A stretch of 9,917 bases of DNA from Alphaproteobacteria bacterium (GCA_021776015.1 JAJFGT010000050.1:1-9917), one strand, 5' to 3'; counted from the stretch's first letter, positions 1 through 7,164 are shown. The notes: generated by a model from the letters alone, not told the origin. A program made the numbers and translations.

Positions 1-597
1 ACTATTGAGTATGATCCAAACCGTAATGCTCGCATCGCGTTGATTAAATACGCTGATGGTGAATTGAGCTACATGGTGGCACCAAATAAAATGAACGTTG
101 GTGACAAAATTATTTCATCTCAGAGTAAGCAAGAAATTCAAGTTGGAAATAGGATGCCGTTAGAGTATGTACCGGCTGGAATCATGGTGTATAATCTTGA
201 ACTGCAACCAGGTAAAGGCGGAACTATTGCCCGCTCAGCTGGTAACGGTGTAACAGTGCGATCCATGGAAGAAGATAATGTGCAGGTTCGTATGCCATCT
301 GGTGAAATTCGAGTATTCAACAAAAAATGTTTAGCAACTATAGGGCAGGTAAGTAATACTGAATACCGTGGTATCCGTTGGGGTAAAGCTGGACGAGTTC
401 GTCACCTAGGTCGTCGACCAACTGTGCGTGGTAAAGCCATGAACCCAGTTGATCATCCTCATGGTGGAGGTGAAGGCCGTACATCCGGAGGACGTCATCC
501 TGTATCTCCATGGGGACAGTCTGCAAAAGGTTTAAAAACAAGAAAAAATAAAGCGACAGATAAGTATATCTTGCGTAGCAGAAAGAAAAAGAAATAA
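1..597 (+). CDS. rplB: 50S ribosomal protein L2 (5' end outside window)
   Basis: L2 binds 23S rRNA and is needed for subunit joining and for shaping the peptidyl transferase centre. The reading frame is open from base 1 and begins with IEYDPNRNARIALIKYADG, a conserved L2 block, so the gene starts upstream of the window. About 198 residues are visible against a usual length near 275, so roughly the first 75-80 residues are missing. The C-terminal part has the hallmark NPVDHPHGGGEGRTSGGRHP, which includes the conserved histidine near the peptidyl transferase centre, and ends in a basic RSRKKKK tail. rpsS follows after 20 nt, the standard S10-operon order. An ATG at 76 and a TTG-type start at 40 are internal codons, not the true start. 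Identification is very secure; only the 5' boundary is unknown. Confidence 0.98.
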   Translation, partial: TIEYDPNRNARIALIKYADGELSYMVAPNKMNVGDKIISSQSKQEIQVGNRMPLEYVPAGIMVYNLELQPGKGGTIARSAGNGVTVRSMEEDNVQVRMPSGEIRVFNKKCLATIGQVSNTEYRGIRWGKAGRVRHLGRRPTVRGKAMNPVDHPHGGGEGRTSGGRHPVSPWGQSAKGLKTRKNKATDKYILRSRKKKK

Positions 598-617
598 AGG
601 GATAAGGATAGTTCGAA

Positions 618-893
618 ATGGCTAGAAGTATATGGAAAGGCCCATTCATTGATGGGTATTTATTAAAAAAGATTGAGGCGGTTCGTGCTTCAGGTAAGAA
701 TACACCTATTAAGACATGGTCACGTCGTTCAACGATTTTACCAAATATGATTGGTATTACTTTTGCTGTTCATAATGGTAATAAATTTATTCCTGTTCTT
801 ATAACAGACCAGATGATCGGTCATAAGATTGGAGAATTTGCGCCAACACGGACATACTATGGCCATGGTGGCACTAAAAAAGGCAAGAAATAA
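618..893 (+). CDS. rpsS: 30S ribosomal protein S19
   Basis: S19 sits in the head of the small subunit next to S13 and contacts 16S rRNA near the A-site tRNA. The 91-residue product has the usual length and the family signature: start [10 protein letters not shown], then WSRRSTILP near residue 34-42, HNG near 52-54, and [10 protein letters not shown] near 69-78. The C-terminus is Lys/Gly-rich. An AAGGA Shine-Dalgarno at 604-608 lies 9 nt before the ATG. The gene sits between rplB and rplV with short gaps, so co-transcription is expected. Nothing unusual is seen. Confidence 0.98.
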   Translation: MARSIWKGPFIDGYLLKKIEAVRASGKNTPIKTWSRRSTILPNMIGITFAVHNGNKFIPVLITDQMIGHKIGEFAPTRTYYGHGGTKKGKK

Positions 894-920
894 GATTAAA
901 ATTTGAATTAGAGGCTCGAA

Positions 921-1295
921 ATGGGACAACAAGCAAATGAAAAACGTGTAGGTGATAATGAGGCGCGTGCTTATATTAAAAATATAAGAATTAGTCCTCA
1001 GAAACTGAATCTCGTAGCACAAATGATCCGTGGACAAAAAGCAGAAAAAGCTCTTGTGGATCTTGAGTTTAGTCGTAAACGTGTGGCACAAGATGTGCGG
1101 AAAGCATTAAATTCTGCGATTGCGAATGCTGAGAATAATCATGGTTTAGATGTTGACCGTCTTGTCATTTCAGAAGCGTCGGTTGGAAAATCTATTGTTA
1201 TGCGTCGTTTTCGTGCAAGAGCTAGAGGACGTGGAGCTAAAATAGAAAAGTTTTTTAGCAACTTGACAATTGTTGTACGCGAGAAAGACGCGTAA
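921..1295 (+). CDS. rplV: 50S ribosomal protein L22
   Basis: L22 binds several domains of 23S rRNA, and its long beta-hairpin lines the peptide exit tunnel. The 124-residue product contains the alphaproteobacterial-looking start DNEARA at residues 12-17, [14 protein letters not shown] at 25-38, and the basic hairpin [17 protein letters not shown] near 94-110, followed by the conserved end SNLTIVV. The usual IEKP before the terminal strand reads IEKF here, a small substitution. A GAGG Shine-Dalgarno at 911-914 is 6 nt before the ATG. The gap to rpsC is 16 nt. L22 is where some macrolide-resistance changes map, but the hairpin looks ordinary. Confidence 0.97.
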   Translation: MGQQANEKRVGDNEARAYIKNIRISPQKLNLVAQMIRGQKAEKALVDLEFSRKRVAQDVRKALNSAIANAENNHGLDVDRLVISEASVGKSIVMRRFRARARGRGAKIEKFFSNLTIVVREKDA

Positions 1296-1311
1296 GGATA
1301 AAGGAAAAGAA

Positions 1312-1998
1312 ATGGGACAAAAAGTTAATCCAATTGGTATGAGACTCGGTATTAATCGTACTTGGGATTCTCGCTGGTTTTCTGGCAAGAATTATGGCGA
1401 TCGTTTAATCCAAGATCTTAAGCTCCGTCAGTATGTTAAAAAGAAATTAAAATCAGCAGGGATTAGCCGTGTTGTAATTGAGCGTGCAGCGAAGACAACA
1501 AAAGTAACTATTTATACAGCGCGTCCAGGAGTTATCATTGGTCGAAAAGGTGCTGATATTGAAAAGCTTCGTCGTGATTTATCTGAAAAAGCAGGAGGCG
1601 ATGTTTCTTTAAATATTATTGAAATTCGTAAGCCTGAGGCAGATTCACAATTAGTTGCTGAAGCTGTTTGTCAACAACTTGAACGCCGTGTTTCTTTCCG
1701 TCGTGCAATGAAACGTGCTGTACAAGGTGCTATGAGATTAGGCTCTAAAGGAATCCGTATCAATGTATCGGGTCGTTTAGGAGGTGCTGATATCGCACGG
1801 ACGGAATGGTATAGAGAGGGGCGTGTTCCTCTTCATACACTTCGTGCGGAGATTGATTATGGTTTTGCTGAAGCTTTAACGACATATGGAATTATTGGTG
1901 TGAAAGTCTGGATTTATAAAGGTGATATTTTAGCCCATGATCCAATGGCATCTGATAATCGTTTAACAGAGTCAGGAGCCGGCGTTGCCAGAAACTAG
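1312..1998 (+). CDS. rpsC: 30S ribosomal protein S3
   Basis: S3 is a 16S rRNA-binding protein of the small-subunit head at the mRNA entry tunnel, where it contributes to helicase activity. The start chosen is the ATG at 1312, giving [13 protein letters not shown], the invariant family N-terminus. An upstream TTG in the same frame at 1270 is inside rplV and is rejected. AAGGA at 1301-1305 is 6 nt before the chosen start. The product is 228 residues, usual for the family. A type-2 KH domain is seen with its GxxG loop as GRKG at residues 77-80, followed by the C-terminal S3 domain with [18 protein letters not shown]. The frame ends TAG TAG, with another in-frame TAG two codons later, so termination is reinforced. 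Confidence 0.98.
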   Translation: MGQKVNPIGMRLGINRTWDSRWFSGKNYGDRLIQDLKLRQYVKKKLKSAGISRVVIERAAKTTKVTIYTARPGVIIGRKGADIEKLRRDLSEKAGGDVSLNIIEIRKPEADSQLVAEAVCQQLERRVSFRRAMKRAVQGAMRLGSKGIRINVSGRLGGADIARTEWYREGRVPLHTLRAEIDYGFAEALTTYGIIGVKVWIYKGDILAHDPMASDNRLTESGAGVARN

Positions 1999-2029
1999 TA
2001 GGTTTAGGTTTTAAGAAGAGAGAAAAATA

Positions 2030-2440
2030 ATGTTAAGTCCAAAGAAAACAAAGTATAGAAAAGCATTTAAAGGTCGTATCCACGGTGATGCAAAAGGTGG
2101 AACGGACTTAAACTTTGGTGCATTTGGTCTCAAAGCTATGGCGCCAGATCGTATTACTGCGCGTCAAATTGAGGCAGCACGTCGTGCTATTACACGTCAT
2201 TTACGTCGTCAAGGAAAACTTTGGATTCGTGTTTTTCCTGATGTTCCCGTTTCCAAAAAACCTCTTGAAGTTCGTCAAGGAAAAGGGAAGGGGTCTGTTG
2301 AATTTTGGGCTGCTCGTGTTAAGCCCGGTAGGATTATGTTTGAATTGGATGGTGTTCCAGAAGATATGGCACGTGAAGCTATGTCATTAGCGGCTGCTAA
2401 ATTGCCAATTCGGACAAAATTTATAAAAAGAATTGGATAA
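2030..2440 (+). CDS. rplP: 50S ribosomal protein L16
   Basis: L16 binds 23S rRNA near the A site and organises the tRNA-binding architecture of the large subunit. The 136-residue product is of normal length and starts [16 protein letters not shown]. It contains GAFGLKAM near residues 31-38, [15 protein letters not shown] near 42-56, WIRVFPD, and the conserved [17 protein letters not shown], including the region that is modified by hydroxylation in some bacteria. The Shine-Dalgarno is weak and purine-rich (AAGAAGAGAG). An unusually long 85-nt spacer separates it from rpmC. Confidence 0.98.
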   Translation: MLSPKKTKYRKAFKGRIHGDAKGGTDLNFGAFGLKAMAPDRITARQIEAARRAITRHLRRQGKLWIRVFPDVPVSKKPLEVRQGKGKGSVEFWAARVKPGRIMFELDGVPEDMAREAMSLAAAKLPIRTKFIKRIG

Positions 2441-2525
2441 TTTTTAAAATCTATGATAAGTAATGCCTCTTCCTCACAGTAGCAGGTGAAAATCATAGGA
2501 TAGATTATAGTTATAGGTAAAAACA
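2441..2525. other. rplP-rpmC spacer with inverted repeat
   Basis: This is the longest gap in the ribosomal cluster, at 85 nt; the others are 1-40 nt. It contains a perfect 7-bp inverted repeat, CTATGAT at 2451-2457 and ATCATAG at 2492-2498. Inside the loop is a smaller possible stem, TCAC/GTGA, around an 8-nt loop, so the RNA could form a two-tier hairpin. No T-tract follows, so it is not a typical terminator. Possible roles are RNA processing, a pause or a control site, or no function. Only the repeats are directly seen. Confidence 0.35.
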
Positions 2526-2798
2526 ATGAAGACTGAAGATATAGCAGGCAAGACGCCAGATGAGTTAAAAAAGATGCTTCTTGATTTGAAACGAGAGCAG
2601 TTGAATCTTCGTTTCCAGAAATCTGGAGGTCAGCTGACTAACATGTCTCAGGTTAGAAAATTGCGGAGACAAGTAGCAAGAGTAAAAACATATTTGACTG
2701 CGTCGGATATGTCTTTACCAACTAAGGTTAAGACAGAAACAAAAAAGGTTGCTTCTAAAAAGGCGGCACCTAAGAAGACCGCTGGTAAAGCAGCATAA
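2526..2798 (+). CDS. rpmC: 50S ribosomal protein L29 with Lys/Ala-rich C-terminal extension
   Basis: L29 lies near the peptide exit tunnel beside L23 and helps dock signal recognition particle and trigger factor. Residues 1-61 form the usual core, with [19 protein letters not shown] and the helix [16 protein letters not shown]. The family is normally about 60-70 residues; this one is 90. The surplus, from about residue 62, is a low-complexity tail rich in Lys, Ala and Thr, ending [17 protein letters not shown] similar tail is found on S17 and a head on L30 in the same cluster. The start is preceded only by a weak AGG (2516-2518) after the 85-nt spacer. rpsQ follows after 20 nt. Core identity is secure; the function of the tail is unknown. 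Confidence 0.95.
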   Translation: MKTEDIAGKTPDELKKMLLDLKREQLNLRFQKSGGQLTNMSQVRKLRRQVARVKTYLTASDMSLPTKVKTETKKVASKKAAPKKTAGKAA

Positions 2799-2805
2799 AG
2801 GATTT

Positions 2806-2811
2806 AAGGAG
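2806..2811 (+). promoter_or_regulatory. Shine-Dalgarno of rpsQ
   Basis: AAGGAG, one of the best Shine-Dalgarno matches in the window, ends 7 nt before the rpsQ ATG at 2819. It confirms that start. Confidence 0.75.
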
Positions 2812-2818
2812 AACAAAT

Positions 2819-3190
2819 ATGCCACGTAGAGTTTTAGAAGGTCGTGTCGTAAGTGACAAAATGGACAAAACCGTAACGGTCTTGGTTGAGCGTCGTTATA
2901 TGCATCCTATGTATAAGAAGTATATTAAAAGAACAGATAAATATGCAGCACATGATGAGACTAATTCTGTAAAAGAAGGTGATTTTGTTATGATTGAAGA
3001 ATGTCGTCCGATCTCAAAGCGGAAGACTTGGACAGTTACAACAGGAGGTGCGGCTCAACCTGCTCCATCAAAACCAACAGAAGAAATAAAGACTGCAGAG
3101 AAAAAAGCTAAGGTTGAAAAGAAAGAAGCTCCTAAAAAGGCGCCTGCTTCTAAAAAGACAACAGCATCAAAGACTGCAAAAAAGTCGTAA
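2819..3190 (+). CDS. rpsQ: 30S ribosomal protein S17 with long Lys/Ala/Pro-rich C-terminal tail
   Basis: S17 is a primary 16S rRNA-binding protein with an OB fold, needed early in small-subunit assembly. The core is residues 1 to about 76: [19 protein letters not shown], then [19 protein letters not shown], and [11 protein letters not shown]. The usual length is about 80-90 residues, and this product has 123. The extra 45 or so residues are low-complexity and strongly basic, with runs such as [13 protein letters not shown], like the linker-histone type AKP tails seen in other proteins. The same APKK motif occurs in the L29 tail and the L30 head. The reading frame is intact through the tail with a TAA stop, so it does not look like a frameshift artefact. 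The core is secure; the role of the tail is not known. Confidence 0.95.
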   Translation: MPRRVLEGRVVSDKMDKTVTVLVERRYMHPMYKKYIKRTDKYAAHDETNSVKEGDFVMIEECRPISKRKTWTVTTGGAAQPAPSKPTEEIKTAEKKAKVEKKEAPKKAPASKKTTASKTAKKS

Positions 3191-3227
3191 GATCGTAAAG
3201 TAACGTAAGAAAGAAAAGGCAAACGCC

Positions 3228-3596
3228 ATGATACAAATGCAAACTAATATGGATGTGGCTGATAATAGCGGCGCAAAGCGTGTGCAGTGTATTAAAGTCA
3301 TTGGAGGATCCAAGAGACGCTATGCACGTGTGGGTGATGTTGTTGTCGTTTCGGTAAAGGATGCTATTCCTCGTGGTCGTGTAAAAAAAGGTGAAGTAAG
3401 ACGCGCTGTTGTTGTTCGTACATCTAAGGAAATGTCTCGTCCATCAGGAGAGCATATTCGCTTTGATAGCAATGCATGTGTTCTTATTGGTAACAATGGA
3501 GAGCCTGTGGGAACACGTATTTTTGGTCCTGTTCCACGTGAGCTTCGCGCTAAAAACTATATGAAAATTATTTCTCTTGCGTCGGAGGTGCTTTAA
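3228..3596 (+). CDS. rplN: 50S ribosomal protein L14
   Basis: L14 binds 23S rRNA at the subunit interface, forms bridges to 16S rRNA and is the docking site of the silencing factor RsfS. The 122-residue product is exactly family length. It starts [19 protein letters not shown] and has [19 protein letters not shown] near residues 48-66, [10 protein letters not shown] and the C-terminal [13 protein letters not shown]. The gap from rpsQ is 37 nt with an AAGG-containing leader. The 3' end carries the strong Shine-Dalgarno for rplX within its last codons, so translation of the two genes is probably coupled. Confidence 0.98.
   Translation: MIQMQTNMDVADNSGAKRVQCIKVIGGSKRRYARVGDVVVVSVKDAIPRGRVKKGEVRRAVVVRTSKEMSRPSGEHIRFDSNACVLIGNNGEPVGTRIFGPVPRELRAKNYMKIISLASEVL
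3584..3588 (+). promoter_or_regulatory. Shine-Dalgarno of rplX inside rplN
   Basis: GGAGG, a near-ideal Shine-Dalgarno, lies inside the last codons of rplN, 9 nt before the rplX ATG at 3598. Only one base separates the rplN stop from that ATG. This supports the chosen rplX start over an upstream in-frame codon at 3577 and suggests coupled translation. Confidence 0.8.
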
Positions 3597-3597
3597 A

Positions 3598-3921
3598 ATG
3601 ACACAAGCTAAAGTTAAAATTAAAAAAGGCGATCAGGTCGTCTTGTTGACTGGCCGTGATAAAGGCAAAAAAGGTGAGGTCATGAATGTAAATTTATTGA
3701 CACGCCGTGTTACAGTTCAAGGTGTAAATCAAGTTAAAAAACACCGCAAGCCAACACAGTCAACACCAGGAGGTATTGATACGATTTCATTGTCAATGGA
3801 TGTATCTAATGTATCTCTTCTTGACCCAAAAACGGGAAAAGCAACACGTGTGGGGTATAAAAACCTTAAAGATGGAACAAAAGTACGGATTGCCAAAAAA
3901 TCTGGCGAAACAATTGATTGA
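3598..3921 (+). CDS. rplX: 50S ribosomal protein L24
   Basis: L24 is an assembly-initiator protein that binds the 5' domain of 23S rRNA. The ATG at 3598 gives [19 protein letters not shown] and a product of 107 residues, normal for the family. A KOW motif is seen at the N-terminus as [12 protein letters not shown], followed by the typical NQVKKHRKP and, near the end, [10 protein letters not shown] longer frame from 3577 would add seven residues that are really the end of rplN in another frame, and it lacks a Shine-Dalgarno, so it is rejected. The stop is TGA at 3919-3921, and the rplE Shine-Dalgarno overlaps it. Confidence 0.97.
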   Translation: MTQAKVKIKKGDQVVLLTGRDKGKKGEVMNVNLLTRRVTVQGVNQVKKHRKPTQSTPGGIDTISLSMDVSNVSLLDPKTGKATRVGYKNLKDGTKVRIAKKSGETID

Positions 3922-3926
3922 CGGAG
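3921..3926 (+). promoter_or_regulatory. Shine-Dalgarno of rplE overlapping rplX stop
   Basis: ACGGAG begins on the last base of the rplX TGA and lies 6 nt before the ATG at 3933. It favours that ATG over a TTG at 3918 as the start of L5 and suggests that L5 translation depends on ribosomes finishing rplX. In E. coli the S8 repressor acts near this junction; whether that holds here cannot be seen from sequence alone. Confidence 0.7.
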
Positions 3927-3932
3927 CAGGTT

Positions 3933-4505
3933 ATGGCCGAAGCAAAGAAAAAAGAGACAGTATATACACCACGTTTTAAAGAACGTTATCAGAACGAAAT
4001 TCGTAAGAATCTGAAAGAGGTTCATGCTTATAAGAATGATATGGAGATTCCTGCTCTTGATAAAATTGTTATTAATATGGGTGTTGGGGAAGCAACGCAA
4101 AACAAAGCCTTTATTAAGTCTGCAGAAAAAGATCTTGAATTGATTGCGGGACAGAAGCCTGTTTTAACAATTGCAAAAAAATCGAACGCCTCTTTTAAAG
4201 TGCGTGAAGGAATGGCTATTGGTGTAAAAGTGACACTACGTGGCGCTCGTATGTATGAATTTTTAGATCGTCTTGTGACAATTGCATTGCCTCGTGTTCG
4301 TGACTTTCGTGGTGTGAGTGAAAAAAGTTTTGATGGTCAAGGGAATTATGCTCTGGGAATTACAGAACATATTGTCTTCCCTGAGATTGAGTATGATAAA
4401 GTTGATAAAATTCGTGGAATGGACATTGTAATTTGTACAACTGCGAAAACAAAAGAAGAATCAAAAACACTTTTAGACGGCTTTGATATGCCATTTAAAA
4501 AATAA
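3933..4505 (+). CDS. rplE: 50S ribosomal protein L5
   Basis: L5 binds 5S rRNA together with L18 and L25 and contacts P-site tRNA in the central protuberance. The chosen ATG gives [20 protein letters not shown] and 190 residues, close to the usual 180-185 plus a short N-terminal extension. Conserved blocks are [48 protein letters not shown], and the C-terminal half with [16 protein letters not shown]. It lies in the standard spc order between rplX and rpsN. A TTG at 3918 in the same frame would add five residues but sits before the Shine-Dalgarno. Confidence 0.97.
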   Translation: MAEAKKKETVYTPRFKERYQNEIRKNLKEVHAYKNDMEIPALDKIVINMGVGEATQNKAFIKSAEKDLELIAGQKPVLTIAKKSNASFKVREGMAIGVKVTLRGARMYEFLDRLVTIALPRVRDFRGVSEKSFDGQGNYALGITEHIVFPEIEYDKVDKIRGMDIVICTTAKTKEESKTLLDGFDMPFKK

Positions 4506-4540
4506 GCCAGATAAAAGGTTAAAATAAAGGAATATAAAAT

Positions 4541-4846
4541 ATGGCAAAGGTAAGTGCAATACAAAGAGATTTAAAGCGTCGCCGTTTAGTTTCTAAATAT
4601 ACGAATAAGCGTGCTGTATTGAAGGACATTATTCAAAACAAAAATTCTTCTCAGGAAGAGCGTTTTAACGCATCGGTGCAACTTGCACAGCTTCCTAAGA
4701 ATAGTGCAAAAATTCGGTTACGGAATCGATGTGCCTTGACAGGACGTCCTCGAGGCTTTCACCGTAAATTTAACTTATCACGGAATTTGGTTCGTGAGCT
4801 TGGTTCACTAGGACAGCTTCCTGGTTTAACAAAGTCAAGTTGGTAA
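4541..4846 (+). CDS. rpsN: 30S ribosomal protein S14 (zinc-independent type)
   Basis: S14 binds 16S rRNA in the small-subunit head next to S3, S10 and S19. The product is 101 residues, the length of the long form without zinc, and no CxxC pairs are present. Visible features are MAKVSAIQRDLKRRR at the N-terminus, then LRNRCALTGRPRGFHRKFNLSR near residues 60-81, and the C-terminal GQLPGLTKSSW. AAGGA at 4527-4531 precedes the ATG by 9 nt. The gene ends with tandem stops, TAA TAG. Spacing and order match a normal spc operon. Confidence 0.97.
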   Translation: MAKVSAIQRDLKRRRLVSKYTNKRAVLKDIIQNKNSSQEERFNASVQLAQLPKNSAKIRLRNRCALTGRPRGFHRKFNLSRNLVRELGSLGQLPGLTKSSW

Positions 4847-4883
4847 TAGAGATTAGTAAGGTATAAAAAGAGGATTTTTAATA

Positions 4884-5282
4884 ATGACTATGAGTGATCC
4901 CCTCGGAGATATGTTGACACGTATTCGTAATGGACAACAAGCCCATAAAACAGAAATTACATGTTTTTGGTCTAAGCACAAAGAAGATGTTTGTTCTGTT
5001 TTGAAAGATGAAGGTTATATTGAAAATTATAGCGTTGAAGATCTTGATGCAGGTAAGAAGCAATTGATTGTGAATTTAAAATATGTAGATGGTTCTGGTG
5101 TTATTCGTGAAATGCATCGTGTTTCAACGCCAGGTCGCCGTGTCTATAGTGGTTCAAAAGTAATGCCTCACTATTATAGTGGATTGGGTGTCACTGTTGT
5201 CTCTACGCCTAATGGTGTAATGGTTGATCATAAAGCAAGAACAGAAAATGTTGGTGGAGAAGTTCTCTGCCAAGTTTTCTAG
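4884..5282 (+). CDS. rpsH: 30S ribosomal protein S8, with unusual N-domain substitutions
   Basis: S8 is a primary 16S rRNA binder of the central domain and, in E. coli, the translational repressor of the spc operon. The 132-residue product begins MTMSDPLGDMLTRIRN and ends NVGGEVLCQVF, both typical, and has RVSTPGRRVY at residues 79-88 and STPNGVM at 107-113. In the N-terminal domain the usual pattern P-x-SKLK before a conserved Ile reads FWSKHK at residues 28-33, with substitutions at positions normally well kept. The frame stays open and flanking blocks align, so this is not an obvious frameshift. GAGGA at 4870-4874 is 9 nt before the ATG at 4884; the second ATG at 4890 is 15 nt from it and less likely. 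Identity is secure. Confidence 0.96.
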   Translation: MTMSDPLGDMLTRIRNGQQAHKTEITCFWSKHKEDVCSVLKDEGYIENYSVEDLDAGKKQLIVNLKYVDGSGVIREMHRVSTPGRRVYSGSKVMPHYYSGLGVTVVSTPNGVMVDHKARTENVGGEVLCQVF

Positions 5283-5326
5283 AGTAGTATTTTTTTAAAG
5301 ATTTTTAGAAGTTATAGGAATAGAAA

Positions 5327-5860
5327 ATGTCTAGAATTGGAAAACTCCCTGTTATCATACCTGAAGGTGTGACTTCAACAGTGGATGGACAAAATGTCGC
5401 TATAAAGGGTGCTAAAGGAGAGCTCTCTTTTCGTGTGCATGATGATGTGTCTGTGAAATTAGAAGATGGACAAATCATTTTAACGCCTCGCTCGCAGAGT
5501 CAGCGTGCACGACAGATATGGCCTACAAATCGGACATGTGTTTATAATATGGTTGTCGGGGTTACAGAAGGTTATAAAAAGCTTCTTGAGATTAGAGGTG
5601 TTGGGTATCGTGCAAATTTACAGGGAAAAGATCTTGTCCTTTCTCTTGGGTATAGCCATGAAGTCCGCTATACAGTACCTGCAGATGTTAAGCTAGAAGT
5701 TGAAAAACAAACAAAAATAACAATATCTGGTATTGATAAACAACGTGTTGGACATGTCGCCGCAGAGATTCGTGAGTTTCGTAAGCCTGAGCCTTATAAA
5801 GGAAAAGGAATTCGTTATGCTGATGAGTATGTGATGATAAAAGAAGGGAAGAAGAAATAG
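5327..5860 (+). CDS. rplF: 50S ribosomal protein L6
   Basis: L6 binds domain VI of 23S rRNA by the factor-binding site and the sarcin-ricin loop. The 177-residue product shows the two tandem L6 folds: [15 protein letters not shown] at the N-terminus, [23 protein letters not shown] spanning the linker around residues 74-96, and the C-terminal signature [18 protein letters not shown] with a basic KEGKKK end. The stretch before NMV, usually W-G-T-x-R-x-L-V-x-NMV, reads [12 protein letters not shown] here, with Pro replacing the usual Gly at residue 66. AGGA at 5316-5319 is 7 nt before the ATG. rplR starts 10 nt after the stop. Confidence 0.97.
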   Translation: MSRIGKLPVIIPEGVTSTVDGQNVAIKGAKGELSFRVHDDVSVKLEDGQIILTPRSQSQRARQIWPTNRTCVYNMVVGVTEGYKKLLEIRGVGYRANLQGKDLVLSLGYSHEVRYTVPADVKLEVEKQTKITISGIDKQRVGHVAAEIREFRKPEPYKGKGIRYADEYVMIKEGKKK

Positions 5861-5870
5861 GATTTAAGCC

Positions 5871-6236
5871 ATGAGTAAAAATGAAACAAACCTTCAGAGA
5901 CGTCAACGTCGTGTTCGTGCAAAATTGTCACGTATTAATAGAGCTGGATTACCACGTTTGAGTGTTTTCAGATCAGGTCGCCAGATCTATGCACAAGTCA
6001 TTGATGATCAAAAGGGTACTACGTTAGTATCAGCAAATAGTATGGAAGCAGATATGCGTTCTAGACTAAAGAATGGCGGAAATGCTGACGCTGCAACTCA
6101 GATTGGAAAACTTGTCGCTGAGCGTGCAAAAAAAGAAGGTATTCAAAAGGTCATGTTTGATCGTGGATCTTATCTGTATCATGGCCGTGTAAAGGCTTTG
6201 GCAGAAGGTGCACGTGAAGGTGGACTCTTATTTTAA
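5871..6236 (+). CDS. rplR: 50S ribosomal protein L18
   Basis: L18 binds 5S rRNA and places it in the central protuberance with L5. The 121-residue product is of standard length. It begins with a basic segment, [12 protein letters not shown], followed by [18 protein letters not shown] and VSAN, and ends with [18 protein letters not shown] and AREGGL. Only small substitutions are visible, such as RGS for the usual RGG. The Shine-Dalgarno AGGA (5859-5862) overlaps the rplF TAG stop, suggesting translational coupling with L6. The position is canonical, between rplF and rpsE. Confidence 0.97.
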   Translation: MSKNETNLQRRQRRVRAKLSRINRAGLPRLSVFRSGRQIYAQVIDDQKGTTLVSANSMEADMRSRLKNGGNADAATQIGKLVAERAKKEGIQKVMFDRGSYLYHGRVKALAEGAREGGLLF

Positions 6237-6256
6237 AAAATATAAAGGATTTAAAG

Positions 6257-6826
6257 ATGGCACGTGCTGGAGAAAAACAACAACAAACAGAACAATCTCA
6301 AGAAGAACTTGTTGAGCGCTTGGTTGGTATCAACCGTGTTGCTAAAGTTGTAAAGGGAGGACGTCGTTTTGGTTTTGCAGCTTTAATGATTGTTGGTGAT
6401 GGAAATGGTCGTGTCGGGACTGGACATAGTAAAGCAAAAGAAGTTCCTGATGCCATTAAGAAAGCAACAATGAAAGCCAAGCATGATATGATTCGTGTTC
6501 CTTTATATGAAGGACGGACTTTGCATCATGACCTCTATGGACGTTCTGGAGCAGGAAAAGTTTTCTTGCGTTCAGCACCTCCAGGAACTGGAATTATTGC
6601 GGGGGGACCTCTTCGTGCTATTTTTGAAGCTCTCGGTGTTCAGGATGTCGTCGCGAAAACAATTGGATCAAACAACCCATACAATATGGTAAATGCAACA
6701 TTGGATGCATTGAGTAGAACTCAAAGTCCTAGGATGGTTGCAAATCGTAGAAATAAAAAAATAGGGTCCATCGTTTCTGGACGTACTATTCAATCAGGGA
6801 AAACAGAAGACACCGCTAAGTCTTAA
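6257..6826 (+). CDS. rpsE: 30S ribosomal protein S5
   Basis: S5 lies near the mRNA entry site with S3 and S4 and affects decoding accuracy. The 189-residue product fits alphaproteobacterial S5, which is somewhat longer than the E. coli form because of a polar N-terminus (residues 1-16, rich in Gln and Glu) and a C-terminal tail. The double-stranded RNA-binding-like N-domain is seen as [20 protein letters not shown] (residues 27-46) with [19 protein letters not shown], then the ribosomal S5 C-domain with [19 protein letters not shown] and [18 protein letters not shown] at 6245-6249 precedes the ATG by 7 nt. It ends with tandem TAA TAA stops. Confidence 0.97.
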   Translation: MARAGEKQQQTEQSQEELVERLVGINRVAKVVKGGRRFGFAALMIVGDGNGRVGTGHSKAKEVPDAIKKATMKAKHDMIRVPLYEGRTLHHDLYGRSGAGKVFLRSAPPGTGIIAGGPLRAIFEALGVQDVVAKTIGSNNPYNMVNATLDALSRTQSPRMVANRRNKKIGSIVSGRTIQSGKTEDTAKS

Positions 6827-6860
6827 TAAGATATGCACAGTATGGATTCGGAGTAAAATA

Positions 6861-7127
6861 ATGGTAGAAGAAAAAAAAGTAGCAGCGGCAAAACCAAAGA
6901 CTCAAAAGGCACCAGCTAAAAAAGTAGCGCCTAAAAAGTCCGCTAATAAGAAAATAAAGGTAACGCAAACAGGAAGTCCTATTGGTCGTGAGGCGTCTCA
7001 ACGTCAAACATTGATTGGTCTAGGATTGAATAAAATGCACAGAACGTCTGAGTTAGAGGATACACCCTCTGTTCGCGGTATGGTGAATGCAGTTAAACAT
7101 CTTGTGAAAGTGGAAGACGCAGCTTAG
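6861..7127 (+). CDS. rpmD: 50S ribosomal protein L30 with Lys/Ala-rich N-terminal extension
   Basis: L30 is a small 23S rRNA-binding protein of the large subunit. The conserved core spans about residues 32-86: [13 protein letters not shown], then [13 protein letters not shown], and the end [14 protein letters not shown]. The usual bacterial length is about 60 residues; this one has 88. The extra 31 residues at the N-terminus are low-complexity and basic ([18 protein letters not shown] and [10 protein letters not shown]), resembling the tails on L29 and S17. A later start is possible in principle, but no ATG, GTG or TTG follows until inside the core. GGAG at 6850-6853 is 7 nt before the ATG at 6861, which supports the long form. 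Confidence 0.92.
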   Translation: MVEEKKVAAAKPKTQKAPAKKVAPKKSANKKIKVTQTGSPIGREASQRQTLIGLGLNKMHRTSELEDTPSVRGMVNAVKHLVKVEDAA

Positions 7128-7147
7128 ATCAAAATTGATTAAGTCGC

Positions 7148-7153
7148 TATAAT
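7148..7153 (+). promoter_or_regulatory. possible -10 box upstream of rplO
   Basis: TATAAT at 7148-7153 is a perfect match to the sigma-70 -10 consensus and lies 11 nt before the rplO ATG. I see no convincing -35 at 16-18 nt upstream and no extended -10 TG. It could be chance in AT-rich DNA, but most other spacers here are purine-rich without such a box. Confidence 0.2.
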
Positions 7154-7164
7154 GGAGAATTGAT

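Noticed and set aside
338..649. Minus-strand open frame of 103 codons opposite rplB and rpsS
   Set aside because: It is antisense to two secure ribosomal genes, has no recognisable domain and no convincing start signal; its composition mirrors the real genes. The other minus-strand frames opposite the ribosomal genes (for example 738-1091 and 3729-4100) are rejected for the same reason.
611..923. Similar TTCGAA/CTCGAA just before the rpsS and rplV start codons
   Set aside because: The shared stretch (TCGAAATG) is short and includes the start codon; not enough to call a repeat or operator.
1270..1311. Upstream TTG start for rpsC
   Set aside because: It adds 14 residues read from the end of rplV, while the ATG at 1312 gives the invariant S3 N-terminus and has a Shine-Dalgarno.
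2453..2489. Tiny open frames (8-9 codons) in the rplP-rpmC spacer
   Set aside because: They lack Shine-Dalgarno sequences and are too short to distinguish from chance.
3900..3960. S8 translational repressor site at the rplX-rplE junction, as in E. coli
   Set aside because: I could not fold a stem matching the S8 target by eye, so there is no support beyond analogy.
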